Part shown: positions 18,361-27,248 of the stretch, one piece after another
Position numbering within the stretch: the stretch's first letter is position 1
Layout of the letters: every line of letters begins with the position of its first letter
Translations under genes and position numbers: made by a program
Source: Acinetobacter corruptisaponis
GTDB taxonomy: Bacteria; Pseudomonadota; Gammaproteobacteria; Pseudomonadales; Moraxellaceae
Length of the DNA stretch: 64,000 nucleotides
NCBI RefSeq assembly: GCF_030053775.1
Contig: NZ_CP125669.1
Coordinates: forward strand, 1,855,962-1,919,961
Direction: 5' to 3'
The notes under the pieces: model-generated
Seen by the model: only the letters and a program-made list of their open reading frames with translations
Databases searched by the model: none
Told to the model about the DNA's origin: nothing

Positions 18361-18776
18361 TTATTCTGGATACCAATATCGTTTCAGAACTATTACGCAA
18401 AAAACCCAATGAACAAGTTATTCACTGGTTACTTCAACAACAAAGATTATCCTTATTCACCACAACAATTAGCTATAGTGAAATGTTATATGGCATCCAC
18501 ATTATGCCTAAAGGGCAGAAACAACAGCAATTATTGACAGGCATCAAGAATATTTTTGATACGGACTTTCGTGATTTAATTCTAAGTTTTGATCAACAAG
18601 CAGCCGAACATTATGCAGATATTGCAGCCTTACGTAAAACCAAAGGTCTCCCAATCAGTCAGTTTGATGCAATGATTGCAGCAATCACTCGTAGTAAAAA
18701 CGCAATTTTAGCGACTCGTAATATAAAAGATTTTCAGTATTGTGGTATAGAACTCATCAATCCCTGGAATATTTGA
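18357..18776 (+). CDS. vapC: PIN-domain endoribonuclease toxin (VapC/FitB type)
   Basis: A 139-residue PIN domain. Metal-binding acidic residues are visible: Asp5 in IILDTNIVSEL, Glu in TTISYSEMLYGI, Asp in SQFDAMIAAI, and the closing TRNIKDF. VapC-type toxins cut tRNA or rRNA when the antitoxin is lost. The pair sits between core genes with no other mobile trace, suggesting a chromosomal module conserved or long resident rather than a plasmid remnant. Confidence 0.92.
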   Translation: MIILDTNIVSELLRKKPNEQVIHWLLQQQRLSLFTTTISYSEMLYGIHIMPKGQKQQQLLTGIKNIFDTDFRDLILSFDQQAAEHYADIAALRKTKGLPISQFDAMIAAITRSKNAILATRNIKDFQYCGIELINPWNI

Positions 18777-18953
18777 GTTGACGCATATTGCTCTTGGAAA
18801 GCTTTTATTTCTGATAAGTGCTTGTTGCTATTGAGCGTCTTACTTACTTTTTAAACGACCAGAAACAAAACAAGTCTTATACAATCCAGCCTATTGAAAT
18901 CTTGGCAATTCGTTTCATAATGAAAGAAACCCGATAACGATATTCATCAAATT

Positions 18954-19919
18954 ATGGCAAAAAATTATTATGAGGAACTAGGGGTTACACGCGGTGCCTC
19001 AGCAGACGAAATCAAGAAAGCCTATCGTAAATTAGCAAAGAAATATCATCCAGATATTAGTAAAGAAGCAGATGCTGAAGCCAAAATGCAGGCGATTAAT
19101 GTCGCCTACGATACCTTGGGTGATGCCACTAAAAAGGCTGAATATGACCAGATGCTGGATCATCCACAGGGCTTTGCAGGCTTTGGCCAGGGTACAGGTG
19201 GATTTGGTCAAGGCACGGGTGGTTTTGATGGTTCCCAGTTCTATCGCCAAAGTTCAGGCGATGGGGGTGCAGACTTTAGTGGTTTTGAAGACTTGTTCGG
19301 CCGTTTTGGCGCAGGGTTTGGTGGTGGGCAGCAGCGTTCGCAACGCCAGCAACGTAGTTACAAGGGCGAAGACCAGCATGCCAGCATTCAAGTTGATTTA
19401 GACATTGCCTATCACGGTTCGACCCAGCAAATTACCCTACAGATTCCGACCTACAATGCCTATGGTGAGCCTGAGGTACAGCGCAAAACGCTGGAAGTCA
19501 AAATTCCAAAAGGCATGAAAGAGGGTCAGCAGATTCGTCTCAATGGGCAGGGCCAGAGTGGCATCAATGGTGGTGAAAATGGTGACCTGTATATTGAGAT
19601 TCAATACAGGGATACAGACCGCATCCATGTGGAGGGGGCCGATGTCTACCAGACCATTGATGTAAGCCCGTGGGAAGCGGGTCTGGGCCAGAGCATTGAG
19701 GTTTCCACCCCTGCTGGGCAGTTGAAAGTCAACCTCCCTAAAAATGCCAAGAATGGTCAGCAACTCCGCTTAAAGGACAAAGGGATTCCAAACAAGACCG
19801 CAGGTCATCTCTACCTGATCATCAATATTGTGTTACCGCCAGCGCACAGTGAACAGGAACAGCAGGCCTATCAGCAGTTTGCCGATACCTTCTCCACTTT
19901 CCGACCTCGTGCCTCATAA
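18954..19919 (+). CDS. cbpA: Curved-DNA-binding DnaJ-class co-chaperone CbpA
   Basis: A 321-residue type-B J protein. The J domain is residues 5-70 with the essential HPD in KKYHPDISK; a Gly/Phe linker (about 75-125) contains a direct repeat of FGQGTGG; two C-terminal substrate-binding domains follow (about 145-310, [13 protein letters not shown] and [13 protein letters not shown]), without the zinc fingers of DnaJ. It stimulates DnaK and binds curved DNA. The next gene encodes its modulator CbpM, 11 bases downstream, as in E. coli. Confidence 0.93.
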   Translation: MAKNYYEELGVTRGASADEIKKAYRKLAKKYHPDISKEADAEAKMQAINVAYDTLGDATKKAEYDQMLDHPQGFAGFGQGTGGFGQGTGGFDGSQFYRQSSGDGGADFSGFEDLFGRFGAGFGGGQQRSQRQQRSYKGEDQHASIQVDLDIAYHGSTQQITLQIPTYNAYGEPEVQRKTLEVKIPKGMKEGQQIRLNGQGQSGINGGENGDLYIEIQYRDTDRIHVEGADVYQTIDVSPWEAGLGQSIEVSTPAGQLKVNLPKNAKNGQQLRLKDKGIPNKTAGHLYLIINIVLPPAHSEQEQQAYQQFADTFSTFRPRAS

Positions 19920-19930
19920 GGAGCAAGATC

Positions 19931-20260
19931 ATGACAACCATTCAATACAAAGAAATTCAATATAACGGTCACTGCCAGGTTGAAATCATTGATGAACAAT
20001 TGGCACTTGATCTTGAGCATTTTGCCGAAGCCTGTGGTCAAAGCACCGACTGGGTACTCAAGCTGATCGACTACGACATTTTGCAGATTCAGGTTGATCC
20101 GCAAAGCCACCAGTTCATTGGTGAAGATGTTGCCCGCGCCCGTCGTGCCTACCGTTTACAGCGTGACTTCGATGCCAGCCTATCTGCAGTTGCGGTGATG
20201 CTGGACCTGATTGATGAAGTGCAGCAACTCCGCAGGCAGTTAAAACATTTTCATTCGTGA
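19931..20260 (+). CDS. cbpM: Chaperone modulator CbpM
   Basis: A 109-residue MerR-like helix-turn-helix-fold protein that in E. coli binds the J domain of CbpA and blocks both its DNA-binding and co-chaperone activity. The pattern LEHFAEACGQSTDWVLKLIDYDIL and the helical end VAVMLDLIDEVQQLRRQLK fits CbpM. It follows cbpA by 11 bases and has AAGGAGCAAG as ribosome binding site. Confidence 0.88.
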   Translation: MTTIQYKEIQYNGHCQVEIIDEQLALDLEHFAEACGQSTDWVLKLIDYDILQIQVDPQSHQFIGEDVARARRAYRLQRDFDASLSAVAVMLDLIDEVQQLRRQLKHFHS

Positions 20261-20374
20261 GGAAATAATAGTCTCCGTTAGAAAGAAATATTCATATTCT
20301 CTCTTAAGATAGTCTCTTTCCATTTTAATAAAATTTGGTTAGTCTAAGTCCTGTTAAATTTTTTTAAGAGAAAT

Positions 20375-20566
20375 ATGAAAAATTTTTTAATCTACTTTAG
20401 GAATAATAACCTTGAAGTAACACATAAAATTTATGTACGAGCTAGAAATAGCCATAATATTGTAGAGGCCGCAAAAAAAATTTTAGATATTAGCGAGTAC
20501 TATTGTTATGACTATATAGATTATGGCCAAAGTAAGAAAAAAAATATTTCATTAATTATTATTTAG
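20375..20566 (+). CDS. Small hypothetical protein in an AT-rich patch
   Basis: A 63-residue frame, MKNFLIYFRNNNLEVTHKIYVRARNS at its start, lysine- and isoleucine-rich. I do not recognise it. AAGAGAAAT precedes the ATG, giving a weak but usable ribosome binding site. Base composition is clearly more AT-rich than cbpA-cbpM, and it lies 11 bases before the lipoprotein gene, so the two may form a small transferred unit. It could be spurious. Confidence 0.4.
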   Translation: MKNFLIYFRNNNLEVTHKIYVRARNSHNIVEAAKKILDISEYYCYDYIDYGQSKKKNISLIII

Positions 20567-20576
20567 AGATTCTTTT

Positions 20577-20921
20577 ATGAAAAATACTTTATTAGTGAGC
20601 ATGGCATTTATAGTGACAGGATGTGTTAGTACGAGTCATGTTCTTCCAATGGGTAAAGACACTTTTTCTATTTCTGCTACCGCCGATGGTTTTCGTGATG
20701 CCGCATCAGCAAGGAATAAGGCATTTAACAAGGCTACCGAACAATGTACCACAATGGGTAAAAATTTTATGTTTGTCAATGAATCTATTATGCCTACACG
20801 TATGGGTATTGATACAACAATTACGCTTACATTTCGTTGTTTAACAGATAATGACCCACTATATACACGACCTAATATTCAGCATAGTCCAGATGTGATT
20901 ATCGAGAATCGGAATAGATAA
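20577..20921 (+). CDS. Predicted lipoprotein of unknown function
   Basis: A 114-residue protein with a lipoprotein signal: MKNTLLVSMAFIVTGC, cysteine 16 being the lipidation site in the lipobox VTGC. The residue after it is Val, so outer-membrane sorting is expected. The mature part (FSISATADGFRDAASARNKA...AEQC-like spacing with a second Cys) looks like a small compact domain of the kind seen in proteins described only as lipoproteins in Acinetobacter. No function can be assigned. Confidence 0.65.
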   Translation: MKNTLLVSMAFIVTGCVSTSHVLPMGKDTFSISATADGFRDAASARNKAFNKATEQCTTMGKNFMFVNESIMPTRMGIDTTITLTFRCLTDNDPLYTRPNIQHSPDVIIENRNR

Positions 20922-21050
20922 GTAAAATTAATATAAATATGTACGGCTAGTTTTATCAATTTTCTCCAAATACATTAGACCAAAAATCCACCCCCAATAC
21001 TCAAGAAACTAGCCATAATAACTAAATCTAAAAGCTATATAAAATACGAC

Positions 21051-22289
21051 TTATTTAAGTTTGGTCATTTTCTCAACCTCTTTGAGGGTTTGTTTAATCG
21101 GTTCATAGTCCAGAAACCAGAGCAGGTTCAGGTTGCGTTGTTTATGCTGCTGTGCCAGCAGGTCAATGACACTACGCTCACCCCGTCCCACCAAATGCTG
21201 CTGATAGAAATAGTACAGCAACAGTACTGTACTTAATAACATCACCGCCAGCATGATCCAGAACCCAACAGGTGACTTTAATCCTGGAATAAACTCAAAG
21301 TTCATTCCGTAAATTCCCGTCAGCAAGGTCAGGGGTGCGAATACGGCGGTGATGATCGCCAAAATCCGCATATTTTCATTGGTCTGGTTGGCAATCGCCG
21401 AAAAGTGTAAATCAATGGCCGATTGAATGGCGTTTCTCAAGCGTAAGGTATGCTTTTGCACACGCTCCACATGGCTCATCAGGTCATTCAGTCGAACCAG
21501 AAGAATGTCCTGTGTTTTGTGTTTATGTTCACTGACCACATGATGGTAGTTGTCTACCAGCTCATCCCGAAATTCCTGCAAGGTCTCAATCTGTTCCTCA
21601 CACAGGTTTTCAATCTGCTGGAATGCCATATCCTCATGGAACAACTGATGCCATTGCTTAAAACGGCGGTTGCCCTGCAACAGTTGCTGTTGCCAGTATT
21701 CAACACGGCGTGTCAGTGGGGTGCGCAGGTTGAGGTAGCCATCAATCATGCTGTTGAGCAGGCGCAAACAGAGATCCGCTGGGGTACTGGCCAGTTTACG
21801 GGGTTTATTCTGCTCCTCAATCGCCCGCCCCATAATGGTCTGGATGCGTTGGATATAGCTTTCCACCGCCTTATTGCCCTGCTCCCTTAAACTGATCAGG
21901 ACATTCGGCGTTAAGATAAAACTCATCGGTGTGGTGGCCAAGCCAAAAACACTTTCATGAGATTCCAGTGGACTGTCACTTTCATAAATCTGGTCGTCTG
22001 GGCTAATCAGTTTGCGGAACACCAGCAGGTCATATTCCTCGACACTATCGAAAGCACAGGGATGTTCGATATTGAGCAGGTCGCGCATATGAAACTCATT
22101 CAAAACCAGCCCTGTGTGCTCATAAACATTGTTCTGCCAGGATTCTGTATGGTTGACCAGATCCTGCCTTAAACTATCCACCCACAAAAATTCCAGCGTA
22201 TGTTCTGATTGTTCTTCGGCACTAATAAAAATCGTATCTTCACTGTTATGACGATAAAAATAATAAAGCTGCATAACCCTGATATTCAT
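21051..22289 (-). CDS. CorA-family divalent cation transporter
   Basis: A 412-residue protein whose C-terminus has two transmembrane helices, the first ending in the CorA signature YGMNFEF (about residues 326-332). The large N-terminal part is the cytosolic funnel with a long helical segment (about 220-300). CorA pentamers conduct Mg2+ (and Co2+/Ni2+), while the ZntB branch moves Zn2+; the sequence here does not let me choose. The C-terminal extension after the second helix is about 55 residues, longer than in classic CorA. ATG at 22289 has AGGAT upstream. Confidence 0.85.
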   Translation of the reverse strand: MNIRVMQLYYFYRHNSEDTIFISAEEQSEHTLEFLWVDSLRQDLVNHTESWQNNVYEHTGLVLNEFHMRDLLNIEHPCAFDSVEEYDLLVFRKLISPDDQIYESDSPLESHESVFGLATTPMSFILTPNVLISLREQGNKAVESYIQRIQTIMGRAIEEQNKPRKLASTPADLCLRLLNSMIDGYLNLRTPLTRRVEYWQQQLLQGNRRFKQWHQLFHEDMAFQQIENLCEEQIETLQEFRDELVDNYHHVVSEHKHKTQDILLVRLNDLMSHVERVQKHTLRLRNAIQSAIDLHFSAIANQTNENMRILAIITAVFAPLTLLTGIYGMNFEFIPGLKSPVGFWIMLAVMLLSTVLLLYYFYQQHLVGRGERSVIDLLAQQHKQRNLNLLWFLDYEPIKQTLKEVEKMTKLK

Positions 22290-22314
22290 CTAAATCCTAA
22301 AAATATCATGCCAT

Positions 22315-22342
22315 AAAAAAGCCCACACAAGGCGGGCTTTTT
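22315..22342 (-). terminator. Rho-independent terminator of pnp
   Basis: Read on the minus strand: AAGCCCGCC, loop TTGTG, then TGGGCTT followed by TTTT. It lies 19 bases after the pnp stop codon and before corA. Confidence 0.8.
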
Positions 22343-22360
22343 GTCAGTCGATTGCAGCGA

Positions 22361-24454
22361 TTATGCTTGTTCGATGTCTTTCATGGTCAATTTGATACGA
22401 CCACGGTTATCCACATCGGCAACCTGAACCTTAACGTCCTGACCTTCTTTTAATACGTCAGTCACGTTGGCAACACGTTCATTTGAAATTTGTGAAATGT
22501 GAAGCAAACCGTCTGTACCTGGTAGGATATTCACGAATGCACCGAATTCAACGATACGAATCACTTTACCTGTATAGATTGTGCCTGGCTCAACTTCAGC
22601 AGTAATCGCCTGAATCTTGGCAATTGCAGCTTTAGCGGCAGCCTTGGTTTCACCAAACACACGCACTGTACCATTGTCTTCGATATCAATCGCAGCCTTG
22701 GTTTCTTCGGTAATAGCACGGATGGTTGCACCACCTTTACCAATTACATCACGAATCTTGTCTGGGTTGATGCTGATCACTTCAAAGGTTGGCGCATTGG
22801 CGCTGATTTCCGCACGGGCACGTGAAATCACCTTGTTCATTTCGTTCAGGATGTGCATACGACCAGCAAATGCCTGATTCAATGCAACTTCCATGATTTC
22901 TTCGGTAATTCCTTCAATCTTGATGTCCATTTGCAGTGCAGTGATCCCGTTTGCAGAACCCGCCACTTTAAAGTCCATATCGCCAAGATGGTCTTCATCA
23001 CCCAGGATGTCAGAAAGCACTGCGAAACGCTCGCCCTCTTTCACCAGGCCCATTGCGATACCCGCAACTGGTGCCTTAAGTGGAACACCCGCATCCATCA
23101 GTGCAAGTGAAGCACCACATACAGACGCCATTGAAGATGAACCATTCGATTCAGTAATGTCTGAAACCACACGTAACACATACGGGAAACGGTCAACTGG
23201 AGGAAGTACCGCCTGTACACCACGACGCGCCAAACGGCCATGACCGATTTCACGGCGTTTAGGGCCAGATTCACGACCTGTTTCACCTACAGAATATGCA
23301 GGGAAGTTATAGTGCAACATGAAGCTGTCAGTCTTGGTACCAGCCAAGGTATCGACCATCAACGCATCACGTGTGTTACCTAGAGTTGCAGTCACAAGTG
23401 CCTGAGTTTCACCACGGGTAAACAATGCTGAACCGTGGGCACGATCCAACACGCCAACCTGAACGTCGATACCACGAACTGTTTTGGTGTCACGACCATC
23501 AATACGCGGTTTGCCAGACAAGATGTTGTCACGAACAGTACGGTACTTAAGGTCTTCGAACAGGAAGTCAACTTCGTCCGCGATGCCATCAACATCTTCT
23601 TCAGGAACGAACTGCGCTTTCGCTTCTGCATACAGCGCATCCAAAGCCGCATAACGGTCTTGTTTTACCGCAATGGTATATGCCTCTGAAATTTTTGCTT
23701 CAAACGCTTCTTTCAGTTTTGCACGCAATTCTTCATTGTGTGTTGGCGCAACCCACTCAGATTCTTTGGCACCAACGGCAGCGGCAAATTCTTTAATGGC
23801 TTGTACTGCAATTTGCATTTCATCATGACCAAACAGAACCGCACCCAGCATCTGGTCTTCTGAAAGTTCTTTCGCTTCAGATTCAACCATAAGCACTGCT
23901 GATTCCGTACCTGCAACCACAAGGTCAAGGTCAGACTGTGCAAGCTGTTCAAGCGTTGGGTTAAGAACATATTCACCATTGATCAAACCAACACGCGCAC
24001 CACCAATTGGGCCACGGAAAGGTGTGCCCGCAATAGACAATGCGGCAGATGTACCCAACATTGCAGCAATGTCAGCATCCATGGTTTTGTCAGAAGAAAC
24101 AACGGTTGCCGTTACCTGAATTTCGTTGAAGTAACCCTCTGGGAACAACGGACGAATTGGACGGTCAATCAAACGAGAGATTAAGGTCTCTGCTTCAGAA
24201 GCACGGCCTTCGCGCTTGCCATAACCACCAGGGATACGACCAGCTGCATATTGTTTTTCTTGATAATTCACAGTTAACGGGAAGAAGTCCTGCCCCGCTT
24301 TTGCTTTTGGCTGTGCAACCACCGCAACAAGAACAGTCACACCACCCATTGTGATCAACACTGTATTTGCCTGACGTGCAACACGACCCGTTTCTAAAAC
24401 AACCTGGTGCTGACCAAATTGGAATTCTTTACGAACGATATTAAACATTGACAT
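22361..24454 (-). CDS. pnp: Polynucleotide phosphorylase
   Basis: A 697-residue 3'-5' phosphorolytic exoribonuclease, part of RNA turnover. Order of domains: first RNase PH (about 10-145), linker helical domain, second RNase PH (about 310-540), KH (about 555-612, [20 protein letters not shown]) and S1 (about 620-692, [18 protein letters not shown]). Catalytic-core residues such as [19 protein letters not shown] are intact. It follows rpsO as in most proteobacteria. The leader (24455-24600) contains a hairpin CCACA/TGTGG at 24522-24538, of the kind that RNase III and Pnp use for autoregulation in E. coli; that role here is inferred. Confidence 0.97.
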   Translation of the reverse strand: MSMFNIVRKEFQFGQHQVVLETGRVARQANTVLITMGGVTVLVAVVAQPKAKAGQDFFPLTVNYQEKQYAAGRIPGGYGKREGRASEAETLISRLIDRPIRPLFPEGYFNEIQVTATVVSSDKTMDADIAAMLGTSAALSIAGTPFRGPIGGARVGLINGEYVLNPTLEQLAQSDLDLVVAGTESAVLMVESEAKELSEDQMLGAVLFGHDEMQIAVQAIKEFAAAVGAKESEWVAPTHNEELRAKLKEAFEAKISEAYTIAVKQDRYAALDALYAEAKAQFVPEEDVDGIADEVDFLFEDLKYRTVRDNILSGKPRIDGRDTKTVRGIDVQVGVLDRAHGSALFTRGETQALVTATLGNTRDALMVDTLAGTKTDSFMLHYNFPAYSVGETGRESGPKRREIGHGRLARRGVQAVLPPVDRFPYVLRVVSDITESNGSSSMASVCGASLALMDAGVPLKAPVAGIAMGLVKEGERFAVLSDILGDEDHLGDMDFKVAGSANGITALQMDIKIEGITEEIMEVALNQAFAGRMHILNEMNKVISRARAEISANAPTFEVISINPDKIRDVIGKGGATIRAITEETKAAIDIEDNGTVRVFGETKAAAKAAIAKIQAITAEVEPGTIYTGKVIRIVEFGAFVNILPGTDGLLHISQISNERVANVTDVLKEGQDVKVQVADVDNRGRIKLTMKDIEQA

Positions 24455-24601
24455 GTATTATATTTTCCTGGTTTCTTTTAAAAAGTTATTCTAGTGAGAC
24501 CCCTAAGGTTTGGCATTCAGACCACAACTCGCGTGTGGATAAATGACAAAGCTTAGAAGCCATCGCACCAGATCAAAATTTTTAAATAAATTTAAACACA
24601 A

Positions 24602-24654
24602 AGAAGGAGCGAACATGCGCCCCTTCTAAAAATCGCCTAACTTAAATCAGGCGA
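24602..24654 (-). terminator. Tandem hairpins between rpsO and pnp
   Basis: Minus strand, first TCGCCT-N10-AGGCGA (24654-24633) followed by TTTTT, a regular terminator; then a second nine-pair stem GAAGGGGCG / CGCTCCTTC (24625-24602) with a T-rich tail. Together they would limit rpsO read-through into pnp and act as processing sites. Confidence 0.7.
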
Positions 24655-24717
24655 AACTTTGTTTTCAGCGTTAAGGCATTGCAACATGCGAAATACCGAA
24701 AATAAAGCCAAATCGAA

Positions 24718-24987
24718 TTAACGACGTAAACCTAATGCGCCGATCAAAGCAACATAACGGCCGTGATCTTTACCATTTAAATAGTCAAGTAGTTTACGAC
24801 GCTGGTTTACCATACGGATCAAACCACGACGGCTGTGGTGGTCATGTTTATGCTCTTTAAAGTGACCTTGCAAATCATTGATTTGAGCAGTCAACAAAGC
24901 AACCTGTACTTCTGGTGAACCTGTGTCGTTTTCAGCACGAGCAAATTTAGCGATGATCTCTGCGCGATCTGCGTTAGTTAAAGCCAT
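24718..24987 (-). CDS. rpsO: 30S ribosomal protein S15
   Basis: An 89-residue protein, the exact family length, with the S15 signature [17 protein letters not shown] and [20 protein letters not shown]. It binds the central domain of 16S rRNA early in 30S assembly and in E. coli represses its own translation. It heads the rpsO-pnp operon. ATG at 24987 follows TCTCGGAGAAATCG. Confidence 0.98.
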   Translation of the reverse strand: MALTNADRAEIIAKFARAENDTGSPEVQVALLTAQINDLQGHFKEHKHDHHSRRGLIRMVNQRRKLLDYLNGKDHGRYVALIGALGLRR

Positions 24988-25224
24988 TCGATTTCTCCGA
25001 GATGCTTAAAAAATAAAATGATAATGATCAGTTGCAAGCAACTGATTGCCGTGCATCACTACAGCAAGTCGCCTATTTTAAGTGATCTATGGCTATATTG
25101 CAAAAATGTTTTTATTTCGTCATTTAGACAATGACAATTGTCAGAAAAACAGGCAAACTATTTATCAATTCTGTTTTCAGTTTGTAACAGAAATGAAAGA
25201 AAACGAAAAATTAGCGAGGGAATC

Positions 25225-26523
25225 GTGAAAATCTTATCCACCAATACCTGTTATGTGCCAGATGACCTCAATCAAGTCATTCGTTCCAAAGATGAAGTTG
25301 CAGCTGAATTGGGCGGCATGACGGAAAAACAGGTCCAGAAGATTTGGGATAGTGTTGAATGTCTTTATAAAACGGGGAACTATCCTTTAATTACCTTATG
25401 TCTACGTCGACAGGGACAAATCCTGCTGAACCGTAGTATTGGTTATGCCCAGGGCAATTCTCCCGATGGTCTTGCGACGGATGCCAAGATCGGCACACCA
25501 GATACCCCCGTTTGCCTGTTCTCAGCCTCTAAAATGGTCACGGCAATGCTGGTGCACATGCTGGATGAGCGTGGTGACCTGAACCTGCTGGACCCAATCA
25601 GCTATTACATACCTGAATACGGGGTCAATGGCAAACGTCGCGCCACCCTGTTCCACCTGTTATCACATCGCGGTGGAATTCCACGGATTGAGGGTGAGGT
25701 GACGCCTGAACTGCTGTTTGATGAGAAAGAGATTTTAAAGCGCCTGTGTGCAGCCAAGCCCGTTTCACCATCAGGCACCCATCTTGCCTATCATGCCGTG
25801 ACCGCAGGCTATATTCTGGGTGAGGTGGTAAAACGTGTCACAGGACAAAGTGTGCGTGAATATTTGGCTGAACATATTGAAAAACCAATGGGTCTGGATT
25901 ATTTCAACTATGGCCTAAAACCTGAGTACCGCGCGGACGTTGCACTGAACTATGCCACTGGCATGCATCCAAGTTTGGGTACTGATCGTTATTTAGAGCA
26001 TGTGCTGGGTGCTGGACTACAAACGGCTGTCGACATTACCAATGACACACGTTTCATGGACACCATCTGCCCTGCTGGCAACATCTACACCAGTGCAGAG
26101 CAGTCAGGACGTTTTTTTGAAATGTTGCTCAGCGGCGGTGAGTATCAGGGCAAACAGGTCATGAGTGCCAAAACCGTTTTCCGTTCCACCTTGCCGACCT
26201 CTGGCGTCAGTATTGACCGTAGTTTACTTGCGCCGATGCGTTATGCTCTAGGGCCAATGCTAGGCAGTAACCCTATTGGCTTGTTTGGCCCAATGACGGG
26301 ACAGGCGTTTGGACATATTGGCTTCTCAAATATTTTATGCTGGGCCGATCCAGAGCGTGACATCAGTGTGTCATTACTCACCACAGGAAAATCTGTGGTT
26401 GGTACCCACTTGCCCGCACTGGCAAAAACTTTGTACCAGATCTCAAGCAACTGTCCAAAAATCCCGAAAAACCAGCGCCGCTCATTATTTGCCACTGACC
26501 GTAGCGAAAATGATCTGGTTTAA
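25225..26523 (+). CDS. Serine hydrolase of the beta-lactamase/esterase (SxxK) family
   Basis: A 432-residue protein with no signal peptide. The nucleophile motif is Ser100-Ala-Ser-Lys103 in CLFSASKMVTAML; the tyrosine motif is probably YHAVTAGYI (about 197-205), and an HIGFSN segment near the C-terminus occupies the place of the KTG-like motif. This is the EstB/class C beta-lactamase-like fold, usually cytosolic or cell-associated esterases, not true beta-lactamases. The frame is open back to a TTG at 25138, but GTG at 25225 has GAGGGAATC just before it, so that start is chosen. A substrate cannot be inferred. Confidence 0.82.
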   Translation: MKILSTNTCYVPDDLNQVIRSKDEVAAELGGMTEKQVQKIWDSVECLYKTGNYPLITLCLRRQGQILLNRSIGYAQGNSPDGLATDAKIGTPDTPVCLFSASKMVTAMLVHMLDERGDLNLLDPISYYIPEYGVNGKRRATLFHLLSHRGGIPRIEGEVTPELLFDEKEILKRLCAAKPVSPSGTHLAYHAVTAGYILGEVVKRVTGQSVREYLAEHIEKPMGLDYFNYGLKPEYRADVALNYATGMHPSLGTDRYLEHVLGAGLQTAVDITNDTRFMDTICPAGNIYTSAEQSGRFFEMLLSGGEYQGKQVMSAKTVFRSTLPTSGVSIDRSLLAPMRYALGPMLGSNPIGLFGPMTGQAFGHIGFSNILCWADPERDISVSLLTTGKSVVGTHLPALAKTLYQISSNCPKIPKNQRRSLFATDRSENDLV

Positions 26524-26536
26524 TCAGTTGAAAAAC

Positions 26537-26590
26537 AACTACGCACAAAAAAGCCCAAGTTTTCGCTTGGGCCTCTGCGCGTAGTTTTTA
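26537..26590. terminator. Composite bidirectional terminator with nested stems
   Basis: Outer stem AACTACGC (26537-26544) with GCGTAGTT (26579-26586), inner stem GCCCAAG (26553-26559) with CTTGGGC (26566-26572). On the plus strand the outer stem runs into TTTTTATT; on the minus strand the inner stem runs into TTTTTTG. It ends the serine hydrolase gene and protects against minus-strand transcription from the recD side. Confidence 0.75.
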
Positions 26591-27000
26591 TTATTCTAGT
26601 TTTGATTTATTTTTATTCTTTATTGCTTGTTATTTTTTCATTCAGACCCTCTGAACGTTCCACAATATTATGATTTTTATGTTTCCTTTGGTTACATCTT
26701 CTTCCCTCTATACTTACTATTCTGTCAAAATTAATTATGGAGAAAAATAGCATTTTTCTCATCTCTTTGTAAGCAAAAACGTACGGTTCTGTATAACATT
26801 TAACTTAACAATCCAGAAAAATTGTTAGACAACAATATTTTACTCTCAGATGATGCCGTTATTTTTCAACAGATAAATGTCTATACACAAAACAGTGCAA
26901 ATGAGCTATCACAATAATTGATTAAGTATGGTCCAAACGATATTGGTTAAAATAAAACCAATATTTATCATAATGTTATTCATTCAATATGGATAAAAAT
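26591..27000. other. Non-coding AT-rich stretch
   Basis: No ORF with a usable ribosome binding site on either strand. The only structure seen is ATATTGGTT (26941-26949) inverted as AACCAATAT (26957-26965), a weak terminator-like hairpin. Nothing else recognised. Confidence 0.6.
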
Positions 27001-27235
27001 AAAAAAGCCCTGTAGTCTCTCCCAAAACTACAAGGCTTAGCGGCTGTAAGTTTCCTCTTTTATCACTTACCTCACTGTAAGTTCGCTGTCTTTTAGACTT
27101 TCTTATTATCGTTTTGCGATTTACCTAGCTTTCCGTGCTAGGCTCTTTGTGTGTACATAATCTCAAAAACACTCAGCTTGCTCTAGCGACAATATCTCGA
27201 ATCCTTGTAAGCTTTTTCTTACAAAACAGTGAATT
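27001..27235 (-). ncRNA. Candidate small RNA downstream of recD
   Basis: No ORF, but the minus strand can fold into a chain of short hairpins: TTGTAAG/CTTACAA (27224-27205), CCTAGC/GCTAGG (27142-27124, loop with CACGGA), ATCG/CGAT, GTCT/AGAC and CTTAC/GTAAG, ending in an 11-pair stem AGCCTTGTAGT / ACTACAGGGCT (27037-27006) followed by six T. That is the form of an independent sRNA with its own terminator; it could instead be the 3' end of the recD transcript. A loop with a GGA core suggests, weakly, CsrA/RsmA binding. No known RNA family was recognised (not tmRNA, RNase P or 6S). Confidence 0.5.
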
Positions 27236-27248
27236 TTAAAGAATAAGT

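Noticed and set aside
25138..25224. TTG start of the serine hydrolase gene
   Set aside because: GAGGG lies directly before GTG 25225 and the extra residues are basic and not family-like.
27001..27235. tmRNA, RNase P RNA or 6S RNA
   Set aside because: No tRNA-like CCA end or tag ORF, no GAGGAAAGTCCGGGC-like P RNA core, and no long rod with central bulge were found.
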